Source of the DNA: Paenibacillus sp. FSL H7-0357
GTDB lineage: Bacteria; Bacillota; Bacilli; Paenibacillales; Paenibacillaceae
NCBI RefSeq assembly: GCF_000758525.1
Contig: NZ_CP009241.1
Span: forward strand, 620,001 to 684,000
DNA: 64,000 nucleotides
Direction of reading: 5' to 3'
Under the pieces are notes generated by a model that saw nothing but the letters and a program-made list of their open reading frames with translations, was not told the origin of the DNA and made no database searches. Shown here one piece after another: positions 33,338 to 42,739 of this stretch (positions are counted from its first letter, which is position 1; each line of letters begins with the position of its first letter). Both the position numbers and the translations under genes were made by a program.

Positions 33338-34366
33338 ATGGAATTAGAGTGGAAGAAAAGCTTGTATGTTTATGTGGATCAGTTAAACAAGGCACGGGTG
33401 GCACCGGGGGCCGAACCGCGCCGTACTGCCGTCATGGACCCGCGTTATCTCGTGGCCCAGGGGGAGCGCTCCCGGCGGCTTGCCCAGTGGTATAACCGCC
33501 GGGGGATTACTCCTCTGCGTGCGGAGACCGGTGTCAGGACGCTGCGCACCGTCCGCCAGAATCCGGGTGAGGTCGTAGCCGATGTAGCGCTGCACAGTGC
33601 ACTGTATTATGAGAAGGGCGGAATGACGCACCGTGAGGATACGATCGAGACGGAACGTCTGACTTTTGTGCGGGAGGGCAGCGCCTGGGAGATAGCCACT
33701 GTGGAGCGCAGTGTGCAGGAAAGAAATACGCAGCGCAGAGCACTGGATGCGGATCCCGCACTGCGGTTGTCCAAATGGGGCGAGGTACTGCCTGCCCCGC
33801 AGCCGTCGCAGCCGCTGCTTAACCGGAATGTGCTCCGCGGGATTGCCGGATCGAAGGAGGTCCGTTACCGCCGGGAAGAAGCGGCAGCCTATGCTGACCG
33901 CTGGTGGAAGGACGGCAATCCGGAGTTTGAGGTTTTTGATGTGGACTGCACAAATTATGTGTCTCAATGTCTCTTTGCAGGGGGCGCACCTATCAACTAT
34001 ACTGGTAAAAGAGAAACCGGCTGGTGGTACAAAGGCTACAATGGAGCGCAGGAATGGTGGAGCTTCAGCTGGGCTGTGTCGGACAGCCTTCAGCGCTATT
34101 TGAGCGGGGAGCGGAGCAGCGGACTTCGCGCTGAGGCCGTGGAGCGGCCGGATCAGCTGATGCTTGGCGATGTCATCCTGTACGACTGGGACGGCAACGG
34201 CCATTACCAGCACAGCACGATCGTCACCGCTTTTGACGCGGGCGGAATGCCGCTGGTGAATGCAAGAACGGTCAGCAGCCGTCACCGCTTTTGGGATTAC
34301 CGTGATTCCTATGCATGGACCGACAGAACGGCCTACCGTTTTTTTCATATCAATGACTACTTATAA
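33338..34366 (+). CDS. Amidase-domain protein (Amidase_6 type)
   Basis: This 342-residue protein has a C-terminal putative amidase domain of the Amidase_6 type (about residues 185-342). It carries the catalytic-looking DCTNYVSQCLFAGG near 205 and a histidine in YQHSTIV near 290, in the Cys-His order seen in CHAP/NlpC-like folds. The N-terminal half is charged and not recognised. There is no signal peptide, so although relatives are thought to act on cell wall, this one may be intracellular or spore-associated. GGGCGGGAAACGGG lies upstream of the ATG. It is divergent from acnA; ddl starts 20 bases downstream, a cell-wall link. Confidence 0.78.
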   Translation: MELEWKKSLYVYVDQLNKARVAPGAEPRRTAVMDPRYLVAQGERSRRLAQWYNRRGITPLRAETGVRTLRTVRQNPGEVVADVALHSALYYEKGGMTHREDTIETERLTFVREGSAWEIATVERSVQERNTQRRALDADPALRLSKWGEVLPAPQPSQPLLNRNVLRGIAGSKEVRYRREEAAAYADRWWKDGNPEFEVFDVDCTNYVSQCLFAGGAPINYTGKRETGWWYKGYNGAQEWWSFSWAVSDSLQRYLSGERSSGLRAEAVERPDQLMLGDVILYDWDGNGHYQHSTIVTAFDAGGMPLVNARTVSSRHRFWDYRDSYAWTDRTAYRFFHINDYL

Positions 34367-34385
34367 TTCAGAAAGAGGTTAGGGC

Positions 34386-35477
34386 ATGGGGAACACAAAA
34401 TTAACCGTAGGACTGGTGTACGGCGGCAAATCCGGAGAGCATGAGGTATCGCTGCAGACGGCATTCGCGGTTATGAACGCTTTTGACTACGATAAATATG
34501 AGATTATTCCTTTCTATATTTCCAAACAGGGGCTGTGGAAGGTTGGCGAAACACTCACCGCCGCTTACAGCGGAATTGAGCAGTTGAAGCTTGCCGGGGC
34601 AGCCGGAGATATGGGCACAGCATTGAATGCGGTATTCAGCGGACTAGCGGGCGGGGAGAAGAGCATTGATGTGATGTTCCCGCTGCTGCACGGCACCAAT
34701 GGGGAAGACGGTACGATTCAGGGCCTGTTTGAAATGGCGAATATTCCTTATATCGGCGCAGGCGTGCTGGCTTCATCCGCAGGTATGGATAAAGTCGTGA
34801 TGAAGAAGCTGTTCGGCGAAGCGGGTCTTGCGCAATGCGAGTACTGTTATTTCAACGCTGCCGTATGGAAGCACAAAAGCCATGAGCTGATTATGGGGGT
34901 AGAGGATAAGCTGGGTTACCCTGTGTTCGTCAAGCCGGCCAATCTGGGCTCCAGTGTGGGCATTTCCAAAGCCGTAGATAAGGAAAGTCTAATCAAGGCT
35001 GTCGATTTTGCTTTCCGCTATGATACCAAGGTCATCATTGAAGAATTTGTTGATGCCCGTGAGGTGGAGGTTGCTGTACTTGGCAATGAGGAACCCGAGG
35101 CTTCCGTTCCGGGTGAAATCGTCTCTTCCGGAGAATATTATGACTATGCGGCAAAATATATCGACGGCAAATCGCAGATGCTGATTCCGGCTCCTGTCGA
35201 CCCTGAGGTGGCGGACCGCCTGCGTGAATCGGCGATTGCTGCCTTCCGGGCGATCGAAGGCAGCGGGATTACCCGTGCCGACTTCTTCGTACGGAAATCC
35301 GACGGCCAAATTCTGATTAATGAAGTGAATACAATGCCGGGCTTTACGCCGTTCAGCATGTACCCGCTGCTGTGGCGCGAGACAGGTGTATCGTATCCTG
35401 CTCTGCTGGACCGCATGATCGAGCTGGCGCTGGAACGTTACAAGTATAAACAAGGCCTTAAATACGACAATGAATAA
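34386..35477 (+). CDS. ddl: D-alanine--D-alanine ligase
   Basis: Ddl joins two D-alanines for peptidoglycan stem peptides, in an ATP-grasp fold. This 363-residue protein has GGKSGEHEVSLQTA at the N-terminus, PLLHGTNGEDGTIQG, the ATP-binding KPANLGSSVGISK, and the metal-binding INEVNTMPGFTPFSMYP. It follows the amidase gene by 20 bases and precedes a small gene and uvsE in the same direction. It looks like a normal D-Ala-D-Ala enzyme rather than a D-Ala-D-Lac ligase, but the deciding residue was not checked by alignment. Confidence 0.95.
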   Translation: MGNTKLTVGLVYGGKSGEHEVSLQTAFAVMNAFDYDKYEIIPFYISKQGLWKVGETLTAAYSGIEQLKLAGAAGDMGTALNAVFSGLAGGEKSIDVMFPLLHGTNGEDGTIQGLFEMANIPYIGAGVLASSAGMDKVVMKKLFGEAGLAQCEYCYFNAAVWKHKSHELIMGVEDKLGYPVFVKPANLGSSVGISKAVDKESLIKAVDFAFRYDTKVIIEEFVDAREVEVAVLGNEEPEASVPGEIVSSGEYYDYAAKYIDGKSQMLIPAPVDPEVADRLRESAIAAFRAIEGSGITRADFFVRKSDGQILINEVNTMPGFTPFSMYPLLWRETGVSYPALLDRMIELALERYKYKQGLKYDNE

Positions 35478-35526
35478 AATCAGGTGAGCGGCGGGATCCT
35501 TCCGGCCGGAAAGGAGAGACAACAGC

Positions 35527-35844
35527 ATGGGTTTTCAATCGGAATTCAATTCGGTCTGCAAGTTCAAGAATGAGCAGGAGCTGTATGAACTGCTGGAGTA
35601 CGGCCGCACCAAGATGGTGAAGCAGGGTTTTCGCGTGTATCCGACCGGCCAGAAGGTTATTGCCTATACACCGGAGAATGTGGCTGTGGCGATCGTCAAG
35701 ATCTCCGCTTCGATCGCGGAGATCAACTTCCAGGGCAATGAGGTTACAGCGGTCGAGATGGAGCTGGTACGCAAGCTGAACGAAGAAGAGTCGCGGGTGC
35801 AGACGGCGCTTGCCTATGAGATGTTCTTCGGGGAAGAAGGATGA
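35527..35844 (+). CDS. Hypothetical small protein upstream of uvsE
   Basis: This 105-residue soluble protein has no name I recognise. It is a mixed alpha/beta sequence (AVAIVKISASIAEINFQGNE as likely strands, then a helix with VEMELVRKLNEEESRVQTAL). There are no membrane helices, and the single cysteine is near the N-terminus. AAAGGAGAG precedes the ATG. Its stop overlaps the uvsE start as ATGA, so the two are translationally coupled and it may work with, or balance, the UV endonuclease. Confidence 0.75.
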   Translation: MGFQSEFNSVCKFKNEQELYELLEYGRTKMVKQGFRVYPTGQKVIAYTPENVAVAIVKISASIAEINFQGNEVTAVEMELVRKLNEEESRVQTALAYEMFFGEEG

Positions 35845-36848
35845 TTGTCCGCTTCGGATATGTAGCCATGTCCACCGTCATCCCAGACTGTTCACCATCC
35901 AAGACAATGACGATGGCAAGCTTTGCGAAGCTGAACGACCGCGAAGCCGGGCTGCGGCGTCTGGAGACCCTTGCGAAGACGAACCTGCATAATACGCTGC
36001 GCCTGCTGAAGCATAATGCCGGCTCAGATATTATGGTGTACCGCATGACTTCCAAGCTGATTCCGCTGGCAACGCATCCTGATCTGCAGGACTGGAACCC
36101 TTTGGCCGTACTGGCTGAAGAGTTTGCCGAAGTGGGCAGCTATGTGAAGAAGCACGGGATGAGGGTGTCCTTTCATCCTGATCACTTTACGGTGCTAAGC
36201 ACGCCCCGTCCCGAGGTGCTGGCGAGTTCCATCCGTGATTTGCAGCATCATACGGATATGCTCGTTGCAATGGGGCTGCCGGCAACGGCCAAGAGCAACA
36301 TTCATATCGGCGGGGCCTATGGGGACAAGCCTGTGGCGGCAGCGCGGTTCCGGGAGCATTTTGCAGGGCTTGCTCCTGAACTGCAGGAGCGGGTTACGCT
36401 CGAGAACGACGATAAGACATTTAACGCGCAGGAGACGCTGGAGGTTGCCCGCAGTCTCGGGCTGCCGATGGTGCTCGATATTCATCACCAGTGGGTGAAT
36501 AATGAAGGCGAGCTTCCATGGGAGCTGTGGCCGGAGATTCAGAAGACCTGGAAGAGTCCGCTGGCACTGAAGGATGTGCTTCCAGGCGAACTGCTGCCGC
36601 CTAAGATCCATGTCTCCAGTCCGCGCAGTCCTTCTGATCCCCGCAGCCATGCCGATGGTGTGGAACCGGCGCCGCTGCTGGCTTTTCTAAAGCGGATTGC
36701 AGCCGATACCCCTGCTGTGGATGCCATGATTGAAGCGAAATCGAAAGATGGTGCCCTGTTTGGTCTGATGGAGGCAATGAAGGAGCTGGCGGAAGCCGGC
36801 AACGGAATTACGATATTGGACGGGGCCAGTATTAATATTGAGCCGTAA
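35841..36848 (+). CDS. uvsE: UV DNA damage endonuclease
   Basis: UvsE (UVDE) nicks DNA 5' to UV photoproducts, starting an alternative excision repair pathway. The 335-residue TIM-barrel protein has the family N-terminus RFGYVAMSTVIPDCSPSKTM. It also has VSFHPDHFTVLSTP, SNIHIGGAYGDK, RVTLENDDKTF, and DIHHQWVNNEG, which supply metal ligands. It matches YwjD of Bacillus. It overlaps the upstream small gene by 4 bases (ATGA). The pathway is common in spore formers. Confidence 0.94.
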   Translation: MIVRFGYVAMSTVIPDCSPSKTMTMASFAKLNDREAGLRRLETLAKTNLHNTLRLLKHNAGSDIMVYRMTSKLIPLATHPDLQDWNPLAVLAEEFAEVGSYVKKHGMRVSFHPDHFTVLSTPRPEVLASSIRDLQHHTDMLVAMGLPATAKSNIHIGGAYGDKPVAAARFREHFAGLAPELQERVTLENDDKTFNAQETLEVARSLGLPMVLDIHHQWVNNEGELPWELWPEIQKTWKSPLALKDVLPGELLPPKIHVSSPRSPSDPRSHADGVEPAPLLAFLKRIAADTPAVDAMIEAKSKDGALFGLMEAMKELAEAGNGITILDGASINIEP

Positions 36849-37010
36849 CCTGCACCATGCCAGAAGATTTGGGCAGGAAGCCTGGCAGGTTTGACTTGAT
36901 AAGTAGACTGAAATAAGGTACGTTGAATGAAACTTAAGCAGCAGTGAGCCTGTGTGTAGCAGCAATGTTTCATGGGAGAGCGATTAAGTACAAGAAAGTG
37001 GAGTGAAGAT

Positions 37011-37889
37011 ATGAATCCTTTAAATCCTGAGAACCGGAAGGAACGGGAGCCCTATGTAGTTACAAGCAAAGGGCACACGGCGGCAGCGATTAACGCGGCA
37101 GCCAAAGCGGGGGAATGGATCAAGAGCAGACAAGGTCAAGTGAAGGAGCTGGGCAGCAAGACATCGGCCCAGGACCTGGTAACGGAAGTTGATAAAGGCG
37201 TGGAGCAGATGATCCGCCGGCTGATCCTGACCCATTATCCTGACCATGCTATCCTTGGAGAAGAGGGTGTTCAGCCGGGAACAGATTCGGTTGCTGCCGC
37301 TCTGGAAGAAGGACGGCAACACGAATACCTGTGGATTGTCGATCCGATTGACGGCACTACCAATTTTGTGCACGGATTTCCGTTCTACTGTGTTTCCATA
37401 GCTCTCGCCGTTAAGGGAGAACTGACTGTAGGTGTTATTTACGACCCTATCCGTGACGAGATGTTCGTCGCCGAGAAGGGTAAAGGAGCTTACATGCACG
37501 GCGTGCCTACCTCGGTTTCTGCCGAGACGGTACCTGGGGACAGTCTTATTGCGATGGGCTTTCCGCCGGACCGCACCTTTGCGCAGCCGGCGAATATGGC
37601 GGGACTGCAGCAGATTCTGCCTCAGGTCCGCGGCATCCGTGCCGGAGGTTCAGCTGCGCTGAATCTGGCCTACGTGGCGGTTGGCCGGGTGGATGGTTAC
37701 TGGGAGGTCGGCCTGAGTCCTTGGGATTGCGCAGCGGGCGTGCTGCTCGTGAGGGAATCCGGCGGCAAGGTTACCGATACCTTGGGTAATCCTTATGACA
37801 TCGGCACTCGCCATGTTGTGGCGAGCAACGGTAAAATTCATGATTATCTGGTTTCATCCCTGAAGGAAGCCAAAGCAACGGGATTTTAG
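37011..37889 (+). CDS. Inositol monophosphatase family protein
   Basis: This 292-residue Mg-dependent phosphatase of the IMPase/SuhB superfamily has both metal motifs: DPIDGTTNFVHGFPFYCVSI and WDCAAGVLLVRESGG. An earlier Glu is in GEEGVQPG. The substrate may be inositol phosphate, a sugar phosphate or NADP. An in-frame start exists at 36972, but ATG 37011 has GGAG at spacing 7. A 96-residue hypothetical gene follows 22 bases later. Confidence 0.9.
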   Translation: MNPLNPENRKEREPYVVTSKGHTAAAINAAAKAGEWIKSRQGQVKELGSKTSAQDLVTEVDKGVEQMIRRLILTHYPDHAILGEEGVQPGTDSVAAALEEGRQHEYLWIVDPIDGTTNFVHGFPFYCVSIALAVKGELTVGVIYDPIRDEMFVAEKGKGAYMHGVPTSVSAETVPGDSLIAMGFPPDRTFAQPANMAGLQQILPQVRGIRAGGSAALNLAYVAVGRVDGYWEVGLSPWDCAAGVLLVRESGGKVTDTLGNPYDIGTRHVVASNGKIHDYLVSSLKEAKATGF

Positions 37890-37911
37890 CTTTAAGGAGG
37901 CAACTGGAACC

Positions 37912-38202
37912 ATGAGCCGTAATGATGATCTGGAGCGCAAGCTCAGTGAGCTTTTGGAAGACGGGGACATGGAGCAGGGCGACAACAAGGACAAAGAAAT
38001 CCGTCAAATCTCGCCCAAGTATGAAATCCGGATCCAGACTACACTCGATCCTATTGTAGAAGAAACCTTGCGCTACCGTAAAATAGCTTATGAACTGGAT
38101 GACCGTTATGACAGATATCTGGAGCGTGCAGGAAAGAGCCACGCTCCCCGCAACGCCGAGGGTACAAAGAACAGCACCGGGTCCGGCAGCGGACAGGAAT
38201 AA
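37912..38202 (+). CDS. Hypothetical protein, small and charged
   Basis: This 96-residue, very hydrophilic protein is acidic at the N-terminus (KLSELLEDGDMEQGDNKDKE), has a central helix (PIVEETLRYRKIAYELDDRY), and a Ser/Gly-rich disordered end. It contains no cysteine. AAGGAGG precedes the ATG, and it lies 22 bases after the IMPase gene, so translation is credible. No function is known to me. A perfect terminator (38222) follows. Confidence 0.72.
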   Translation: MSRNDDLERKLSELLEDGDMEQGDNKDKEIRQISPKYEIRIQTTLDPIVEETLRYRKIAYELDDRYDRYLERAGKSHAPRNAEGTKNSTGSGSGQE

Positions 38203-38221
38203 GTCACCGGGCCAACAGCAG

Positions 38222-38253
38222 GAGCGGTTTCCCGATACGGGAAACCGCTCTTC
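38222..38253 (+). terminator. Terminator after the 37912 gene
   Basis: GAGCGGTTTCCCG pairs perfectly with CGGGAAACCGCTC across ATA, followed by TTCT. Confidence 0.85.
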
Positions 38254-38308
38254 TGCGCAGAGCGGCAGAATGTTAGAATGGAATTATATTACTTTTGGGA
38301 GGGGAACG

Positions 38309-39595
38309 ATGCTGAATACATGGAGGAAAATAGCGGCTGCCGGAACAAGCGGTCTGCTGCTGCTCGCCATACTGGTTAGCGCAGGTGCAGGATACGCCAA
38401 GGCCGAGGAGGCTGCTGCAGCAACCCAGGGATCGGAGCAGGATATCTTTCGCATTGTAGCACTGGGAGATTCGATAACTGCCGGATATGAGCCGGGGATG
38501 ACCGATGTAAACGTGAAACCCTACGGTTACGCAGAAAGACTGCTGGAACAGGGGTATTATCATGGAAGAAGCACACTCGGCAATTACGGTATTCTGGGGC
38601 TGACCTCAACAGGGCTGCTTAATTATACCGGTGCGATTAAAGACGGTGCTGTGATTACAGCTGAGGGTATTCAGGCAGGGCTGCCCGATCCGCGGATAGA
38701 GCAGTTTGCGGCACTGACTCCGCAGATCCGGACCGAGCTTGCTCAGGCGGATCTAATTACAGTCACGATCGGCGGAAATGATGTCAGCAGCCTATTCCTT
38801 CAGTACAAGCAACTGACGGATGAAGATTTCCAGGCTCAGCTGGAGCAGCGTTTGAGCGCCTACAATACGAATGTGAAGACAGCGCTTGAGAACATCCGTG
38901 TCGTGAACCCGCAAGCAACCATTCTGATAGCCGATCAGTATCAGCCGGCTCCCAAATTTGCGGTAAAAGAGGCCTATCCCAAGCTGATGGGCGCAGCGGA
39001 GCGGTTGACAGCCATGGCGGACAGTATTGCGGCCAGTTTCGACCAGACCGGAGCACCGGTGCGGGTAGCCCATATTGCCAAACAATTCGTGGGTCTTGAG
39101 GGCTCGCTGACACATATCATATCGTTGGATTTTCATCCTACACAGCTGGGATATGAGAAAATCGCCCGGGTGTTTGCAGAACTGCAGTGGGGAGAATACC
39201 GCACACCGTCTGTTGCTGCAACAGCGCCGGGTTCGGCACCGATGTCGATTGTGGTAAAAGGCACAGAGCTTAATACCCCAAATAAGCCAGTCATTAAGAA
39301 CGGCCAGAACTTTCTCGCACTGCGCGATGTTCTGAATGCTGTGGGTGCCAGTGGAAAGTGGGACAGTAAGACAGCCAGCGCAACAATTGTTTACGGTGAC
39401 CGGACGGTGGTTATTACCATTGGCTCGAAGTATATTAAGGTCAATGGGGAAGATCAAGCAATTGATACACCGGCGTTTCTGCAAAAGGTCGGCAAAGAGG
39501 AGAAAACTTACCTGCCGCTTGCCGCACTTGCTACGGGACTCGGTTTCGACGTGAAATACAGCAGTCAGTTGAAGACTGCTTTCATAAATCCATAA
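38309..39595 (+). CDS. Secreted SGNH/GDSL esterase with copper-amine-oxidase-type stalk domain
   Basis: 428 residues. A signal peptide (LLLLAILVSAGAGYAKA, cleavage after about residue 31) leads to an SGNH hydrolase domain (about 45-290) with block I GDSITAGYEPG, block III GGNDVSS, and block V DFHPTQLGYEK. The C-terminal ~110 residues are the copper amine oxidase N-terminal-like (stalk) domain common on Paenibacillus surface proteins (FLALRDVLNAVGASGKWDS, TYLPLAALATGLGFDV). It probably deacylates a lipid or cell-wall/polysaccharide ester. The frame is open from 38090, but ATG 38309 with GGGAGGGG gives the signal peptide. Confidence 0.88.
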   Translation: MLNTWRKIAAAGTSGLLLLAILVSAGAGYAKAEEAAAATQGSEQDIFRIVALGDSITAGYEPGMTDVNVKPYGYAERLLEQGYYHGRSTLGNYGILGLTSTGLLNYTGAIKDGAVITAEGIQAGLPDPRIEQFAALTPQIRTELAQADLITVTIGGNDVSSLFLQYKQLTDEDFQAQLEQRLSAYNTNVKTALENIRVVNPQATILIADQYQPAPKFAVKEAYPKLMGAAERLTAMADSIAASFDQTGAPVRVAHIAKQFVGLEGSLTHIISLDFHPTQLGYEKIARVFAELQWGEYRTPSVAATAPGSAPMSIVVKGTELNTPNKPVIKNGQNFLALRDVLNAVGASGKWDSKTASATIVYGDRTVVITIGSKYIKVNGEDQAIDTPAFLQKVGKEEKTYLPLAALATGLGFDVKYSSQLKTAFINP

Positions 39596-39701
39596 AGCTG
39601 CATAAAATAATAGTGTAACGCCTTGAGCAAATACTTATAGGTGCAAGTAGCAATTTATAAATCATCATTATGAATTTAGCCCGCATGGCAAAGGTGGATG
39701 A

Positions 39702-40310
39702 GTGTTGTTGTCTAGTACAAAATATAGTGAAGATTATGTGATCACGATGGATGATATTATTCGGGAAGGTCATCCTATTCTCCGCAGTGTAACCGAGCCG
39801 GTACAGCTGCCGCTGCAGGATGCTGACCGTGAAGCGCTGCAATGCATGATGCAGTTTCTGAAGAACAGCCAGGACCCGGAGGCTTCCGCCAAACATAAGC
39901 TGCGTTCCGGCATTGGCTTATCCGCGAATCAGATCGGCCTTCAGAAGCGGATGTTCGTGATGTACCTGAAGGATGACAAGGGCAAGATTGTGGAGCATAC
40001 CTGGGTGAATCCCAAGATCATTAGCCATTCGCTGGCGATGGTGTATTTGCCGGAGAGCGAGGGCTGCCTGTCTGTGGACCGGCCGGTTCATGGTTTTGTT
40101 CCGAGATATGAGACGGTAAAGGTAAAAGGCTATGATCTGAACGGCAAGGAAATCGTCCTGAAGTTCAAGGGTTACCAGGCCATAGTGATTCAGCATGAAA
40201 TGGACCACCTGGACGGGATTATGTTCTATGACCGGATCAACCAGGAGAATCCGTTCAAACTTCCGCAGGATGTAGAAATCCGCAGCCTATATGATCAGAA
40301 AGCAAACTGA
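39702..40310 (+). CDS. def: Peptide deformylase
   Basis: Def removes the N-formyl group from new polypeptides. The 202-residue length is that of the longer Gram-positive (type 2) form. The three motifs are present: GIGLSANQIG, EGCLSVD (metal Cys), and QHEMDHLDG (two metal His and catalytic Glu). AAAGGTGG (39690-39697) is followed by GTG 39702, TTG 39705 and TTG 39708, all in frame; GTG is taken but TTG 39705 has the better spacing. It is monocistronic with a terminator at 40330. Confidence 0.93.
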   Translation: MLLSSTKYSEDYVITMDDIIREGHPILRSVTEPVQLPLQDADREALQCMMQFLKNSQDPEASAKHKLRSGIGLSANQIGLQKRMFVMYLKDDKGKIVEHTWVNPKIISHSLAMVYLPESEGCLSVDRPVHGFVPRYETVKVKGYDLNGKEIVLKFKGYQAIVIQHEMDHLDGIMFYDRINQENPFKLPQDVEIRSLYDQKAN

Positions 40311-40329
40311 AGAGAGCTGCCGATGGCAG

Positions 40330-40361
40330 AAAGCTGTTGTCTTTAGGGATGACAGCTTTTT
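40330..40361 (+). terminator. Terminator after def
   Basis: AAAGCTGTTGTC pairs with GATGACAGCTTT (wobbles), followed by TT. Confidence 0.75.
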
Positions 40362-40398
40362 GTGCTGTCTATCTAGATTTCTTATAAATGGAAAAAAA

Positions 40399-40413
40399 GT
40401 GATATAATATCAC
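40399..40413. promoter_or_regulatory. Perfect palindrome centred on the -10 of the 40465 gene
   Basis: GTGATATAATATCAC, perfect over 15 bases, containing TATAAT at 40403-40408. A dimeric repressor bound here would block RNA polymerase. Confidence 0.55.
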
Positions 40414-40464
40414 AATCATAGCTAGGATGGAAACAGATTACACTGAACCTGGGAGGGAAAAGAA

Positions 40465-41085
40465 ATGGGCTGGAGCAGGATGCCACTACGGGGAATACCG
40501 AATGATTACAATGATGAGGCCAGAGTAATTGATGAACAGATCTTAAGACTGGTGCAGCAGCGCAAGGCGCTCTCCGGAGGGAGGGCGCTTTTTCCGGAAG
40601 AGGAAACCTTGAAGCAACTGGCGGCGGAGTCTGGTCTTGAGGTTTCGGAAATATCGCTGATTCTAAGCAATCTGAACGAAGCCCGGCCCAGACGGCATTT
40701 CTGGGATGAGCCCGGGCCGCTGCTTGGGGTGCTGGCAATAATGAAGACTACGCTGGATGGCGATTTTGAATATATGCTGACCCACTCCATGCAGTATGAG
40801 AAGCTAAGCATCGTCACCCTGGAAATCAAGTGCTTGAAAGAAACGGTGGAGCGTGTCCATATTAATCCCATGCTTAAGCTTGCTGTTCTAAGTGAGACAA
40901 GCTATGAAGTAGAAAATCACGGTGCAAACGGCGGCGGAGCGCATGTTCACATGCAGTTCATGATCTCTCCGCCTCTTCCGGAGGATCTCAGCACCACACA
41001 GTTTTCTCTGGTGCCCGGAAGCAGCAGATTCCAGCGTCCCGTCTTCGAAGAGGTCAAACTGGACAAGCAGATTGATTTCTATTGA
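40465..41085 (+). CDS. Hypothetical protein, possible chorismate-mutase-like N-terminal helix
   Basis: This 206-residue soluble protein has no recognised family. The N-terminus (EARVIDEQILRLVQQRKALS) looks like the first helix of AroQ chorismate mutase, followed by EEETLKQLAAESGLEVSEIS, but the other catalytic residues of AroQ are not obvious. The C-terminal half is beta-rich (KLSIVTLEIKCLKETVERVH). GGGAGGG precedes the ATG. Its promoter contains a perfect palindrome (40399), implying tight regulation. It is monocistronic, with a terminator at 41128. Function unknown. Confidence 0.72.
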   Translation: MGWSRMPLRGIPNDYNDEARVIDEQILRLVQQRKALSGGRALFPEEETLKQLAAESGLEVSEISLILSNLNEARPRRHFWDEPGPLLGVLAIMKTTLDGDFEYMLTHSMQYEKLSIVTLEIKCLKETVERVHINPMLKLAVLSETSYEVENHGANGGGAHVHMQFMISPPLPEDLSTTQFSLVPGSSRFQRPVFEEVKLDKQIDFY

Positions 41086-41127
41086 TCGGCTGGTTTGATT
41101 CCCACACTTGAATACGGCTATGCAAAT

Positions 41128-41156
41128 AACCCACTGCGGTAAGCCGCAGTGGGTTT
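41128..41156. terminator. Bidirectional terminator, 40465 gene and hemL
   Basis: AACCCACTGCGG pairs with CCGCAGTGGGTT across a four-base loop; it lies between convergent genes. Confidence 0.8.
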
Positions 41157-41225
41157 GAATTTGTTAATGGAAGCAGGTCTAGTAAGCTTAAGTAATCAGT
41201 GCTGCAGCCGGGCAGGTGTTTATGA

Positions 41226-42542
41226 TTATTTCTCTGCCGCCATTGCCTGGAAGGAAGCTTCCGCAGCTTCCAGTGTTGCGTCAATATCGGCATCCGTATG
41301 CGCTGTGGTCAAGAACCAGGCCTCATATTTGGACGGGGCAAGGTTGATCCCGCGGTTCAGCATATGGCGGAAGAAGCTGGCGAACATTTCTCCGTCCGTA
41401 TCTTGAGCTTCCTCGTAGTTGGTGATCGGGTGAGCGCAGAAATGGGTGGAGAACGCCCCGCGGATCCGGTTGATCGTTAACGGAATGCCGTGACGGTCTG
41501 CCGATTGCTGCAGTCCCTCTGTCAGCCGGACTGACAGCCGTTCCATTTCCTCATATACTCCTTCACCCTGCAGCACCTCAAGACAGGCGATACCTGCCGA
41601 GATGGAGGCTGGGTTGCCGGCCATAGTTCCGGCCTGGTAAGCCGGACCGAGCGGCGCAACCTGTTCCATCACATGCTTGCGGCCGCCGTAAGCGCCGATC
41701 GGAAGACCGCCGCCGATGATTTTGCCGAGCGCGGTCAGATCAGGTGTAATATCTTCGTGATTATCAAGGCCTGCATAAGTTTGTGTAGAACCGTAATGGA
41801 AACGGAAAGCGGTGATGACCTCGTCATAAATGACAAGCGATCCGTTATCATGGGCCAGCTTGCACAGCCCCTCCAGGAAACCGGGCTCCGGCATAACCAT
41901 ACCGAAATTGCCGACGATCGGTTCCACCATAACAGCGGCTACATCGCCGCCCCATTTCTCCAGCGCCTCGCGCAGTCCGCCAAGATCGTTGAACGGAACG
42001 GTGATGACTTCTTGGGCGATGCTGCCGGGAACTCCGGCGCTGTCAGGAATGCCCAGTGTAGAAGGACCGGAGCCGGCAGCGACCAGTACAAGGTCGGAGT
42101 GGCCATGGTAGCAGCCGGCGAATTTCACGATCTTACTGCGCTTGGTATAAGCGCGGGCCACCCGGATTGTGGTCATGACGGCCTCCGTGCCGGAGTTGAC
42201 GAACCGCACTTTATCCATCGAAGGGATTGCTTCCTTGAGCATTTTGGCCAGCTTGATCTCAAGCTGGGTGGGTGTGCCATACAGGATGCCATTCTGTGCG
42301 GCTTCCGTAATCGCCGCTGTGATATGCGGATGGGCATGGCCGGTAATAATCGGCCCGTAGGCTGCGAGGTAATCGATGTACTCGTTGCCGTCCTCGTCCC
42401 AGAAGCGTGAGCCTCCTGCGCGTTTCATAAATACCGGCGCGCCGCCGCCAACAGCCTTGAAGGACCGGGAGGGGCTGTTGACGCCTCCGACGATATGCTG
42501 AAGGGCTTCCTGATACAACTGTTCTGATGTGGTACGGTTCAT
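41226..42542 (-). CDS. hemL: Glutamate-1-semialdehyde 2,1-aminomutase
   Basis: HemL converts glutamate-1-semialdehyde to 5-aminolevulinate, a heme precursor, with PLP. The 438-residue enzyme has [30 protein letters not shown], and the PLP lysine in [17 protein letters not shown]. Length is normal. AAAGGATGATTATTC lies upstream of the ATG. The rest of the hem genes are not nearby, so this may be the second (GsaB-like) copy found in many Bacillales; that cannot be decided from this window. Confidence 0.92.
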   Translation of the reverse strand: MNRTTSEQLYQEALQHIVGGVNSPSRSFKAVGGGAPVFMKRAGGSRFWDEDGNEYIDYLAAYGPIITGHAHPHITAAITEAAQNGILYGTPTQLEIKLAKMLKEAIPSMDKVRFVNSGTEAVMTTIRVARAYTKRSKIVKFAGCYHGHSDLVLVAAGSGPSTLGIPDSAGVPGSIAQEVITVPFNDLGGLREALEKWGGDVAAVMVEPIVGNFGMVMPEPGFLEGLCKLAHDNGSLVIYDEVITAFRFHYGSTQTYAGLDNHEDITPDLTALGKIIGGGLPIGAYGGRKHVMEQVAPLGPAYQAGTMAGNPASISAGIACLEVLQGEGVYEEMERLSVRLTEGLQQSADRHGIPLTINRIRGAFSTHFCAHPITNYEEAQDTDGEMFASFFRHMLNRGINLAPSKYEAWFLTTAHTDADIDATLEAAEASFQAMAAEK

Positions 42543-42690
42543 GAATAATCATCCTTTCATATGTCTTGGGCAAGGGAACGGGCGAACTGGCGGCGGATGC
42601 CGCTGTTCGCCCGTCCTGAGGCCAAGCATGGGTTGTTGAAAATATAAGAATTTATATGTTTCACACGATAACTTATCCTTCTATTTCTCG

Positions 42691-42733
42691 CTGAAACGGT
42701 ACCGTCCTTAAAAAGGACGGCAAAGCCGCTTCC
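42691..42733 (-). terminator. Terminator after the LCP gene
   Basis: CCGTCCTT-AAA-AAGGACGG core with GAAACGG/CCGCTTCC outer arms. It shares CTGAAACGGTACCGTCC with the hairpin at 4979. Confidence 0.7.
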
Positions 42734-42739
42734 ACTTGT

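Noticed and set aside
36905..36972. TGAAAC...GTTTCA pair upstream of the inositol phosphatase gene as another IclR dyad
   Set aside because: The two halves are over 30 bases apart, unlike the five-base spacing of the acnA and iclR sites.
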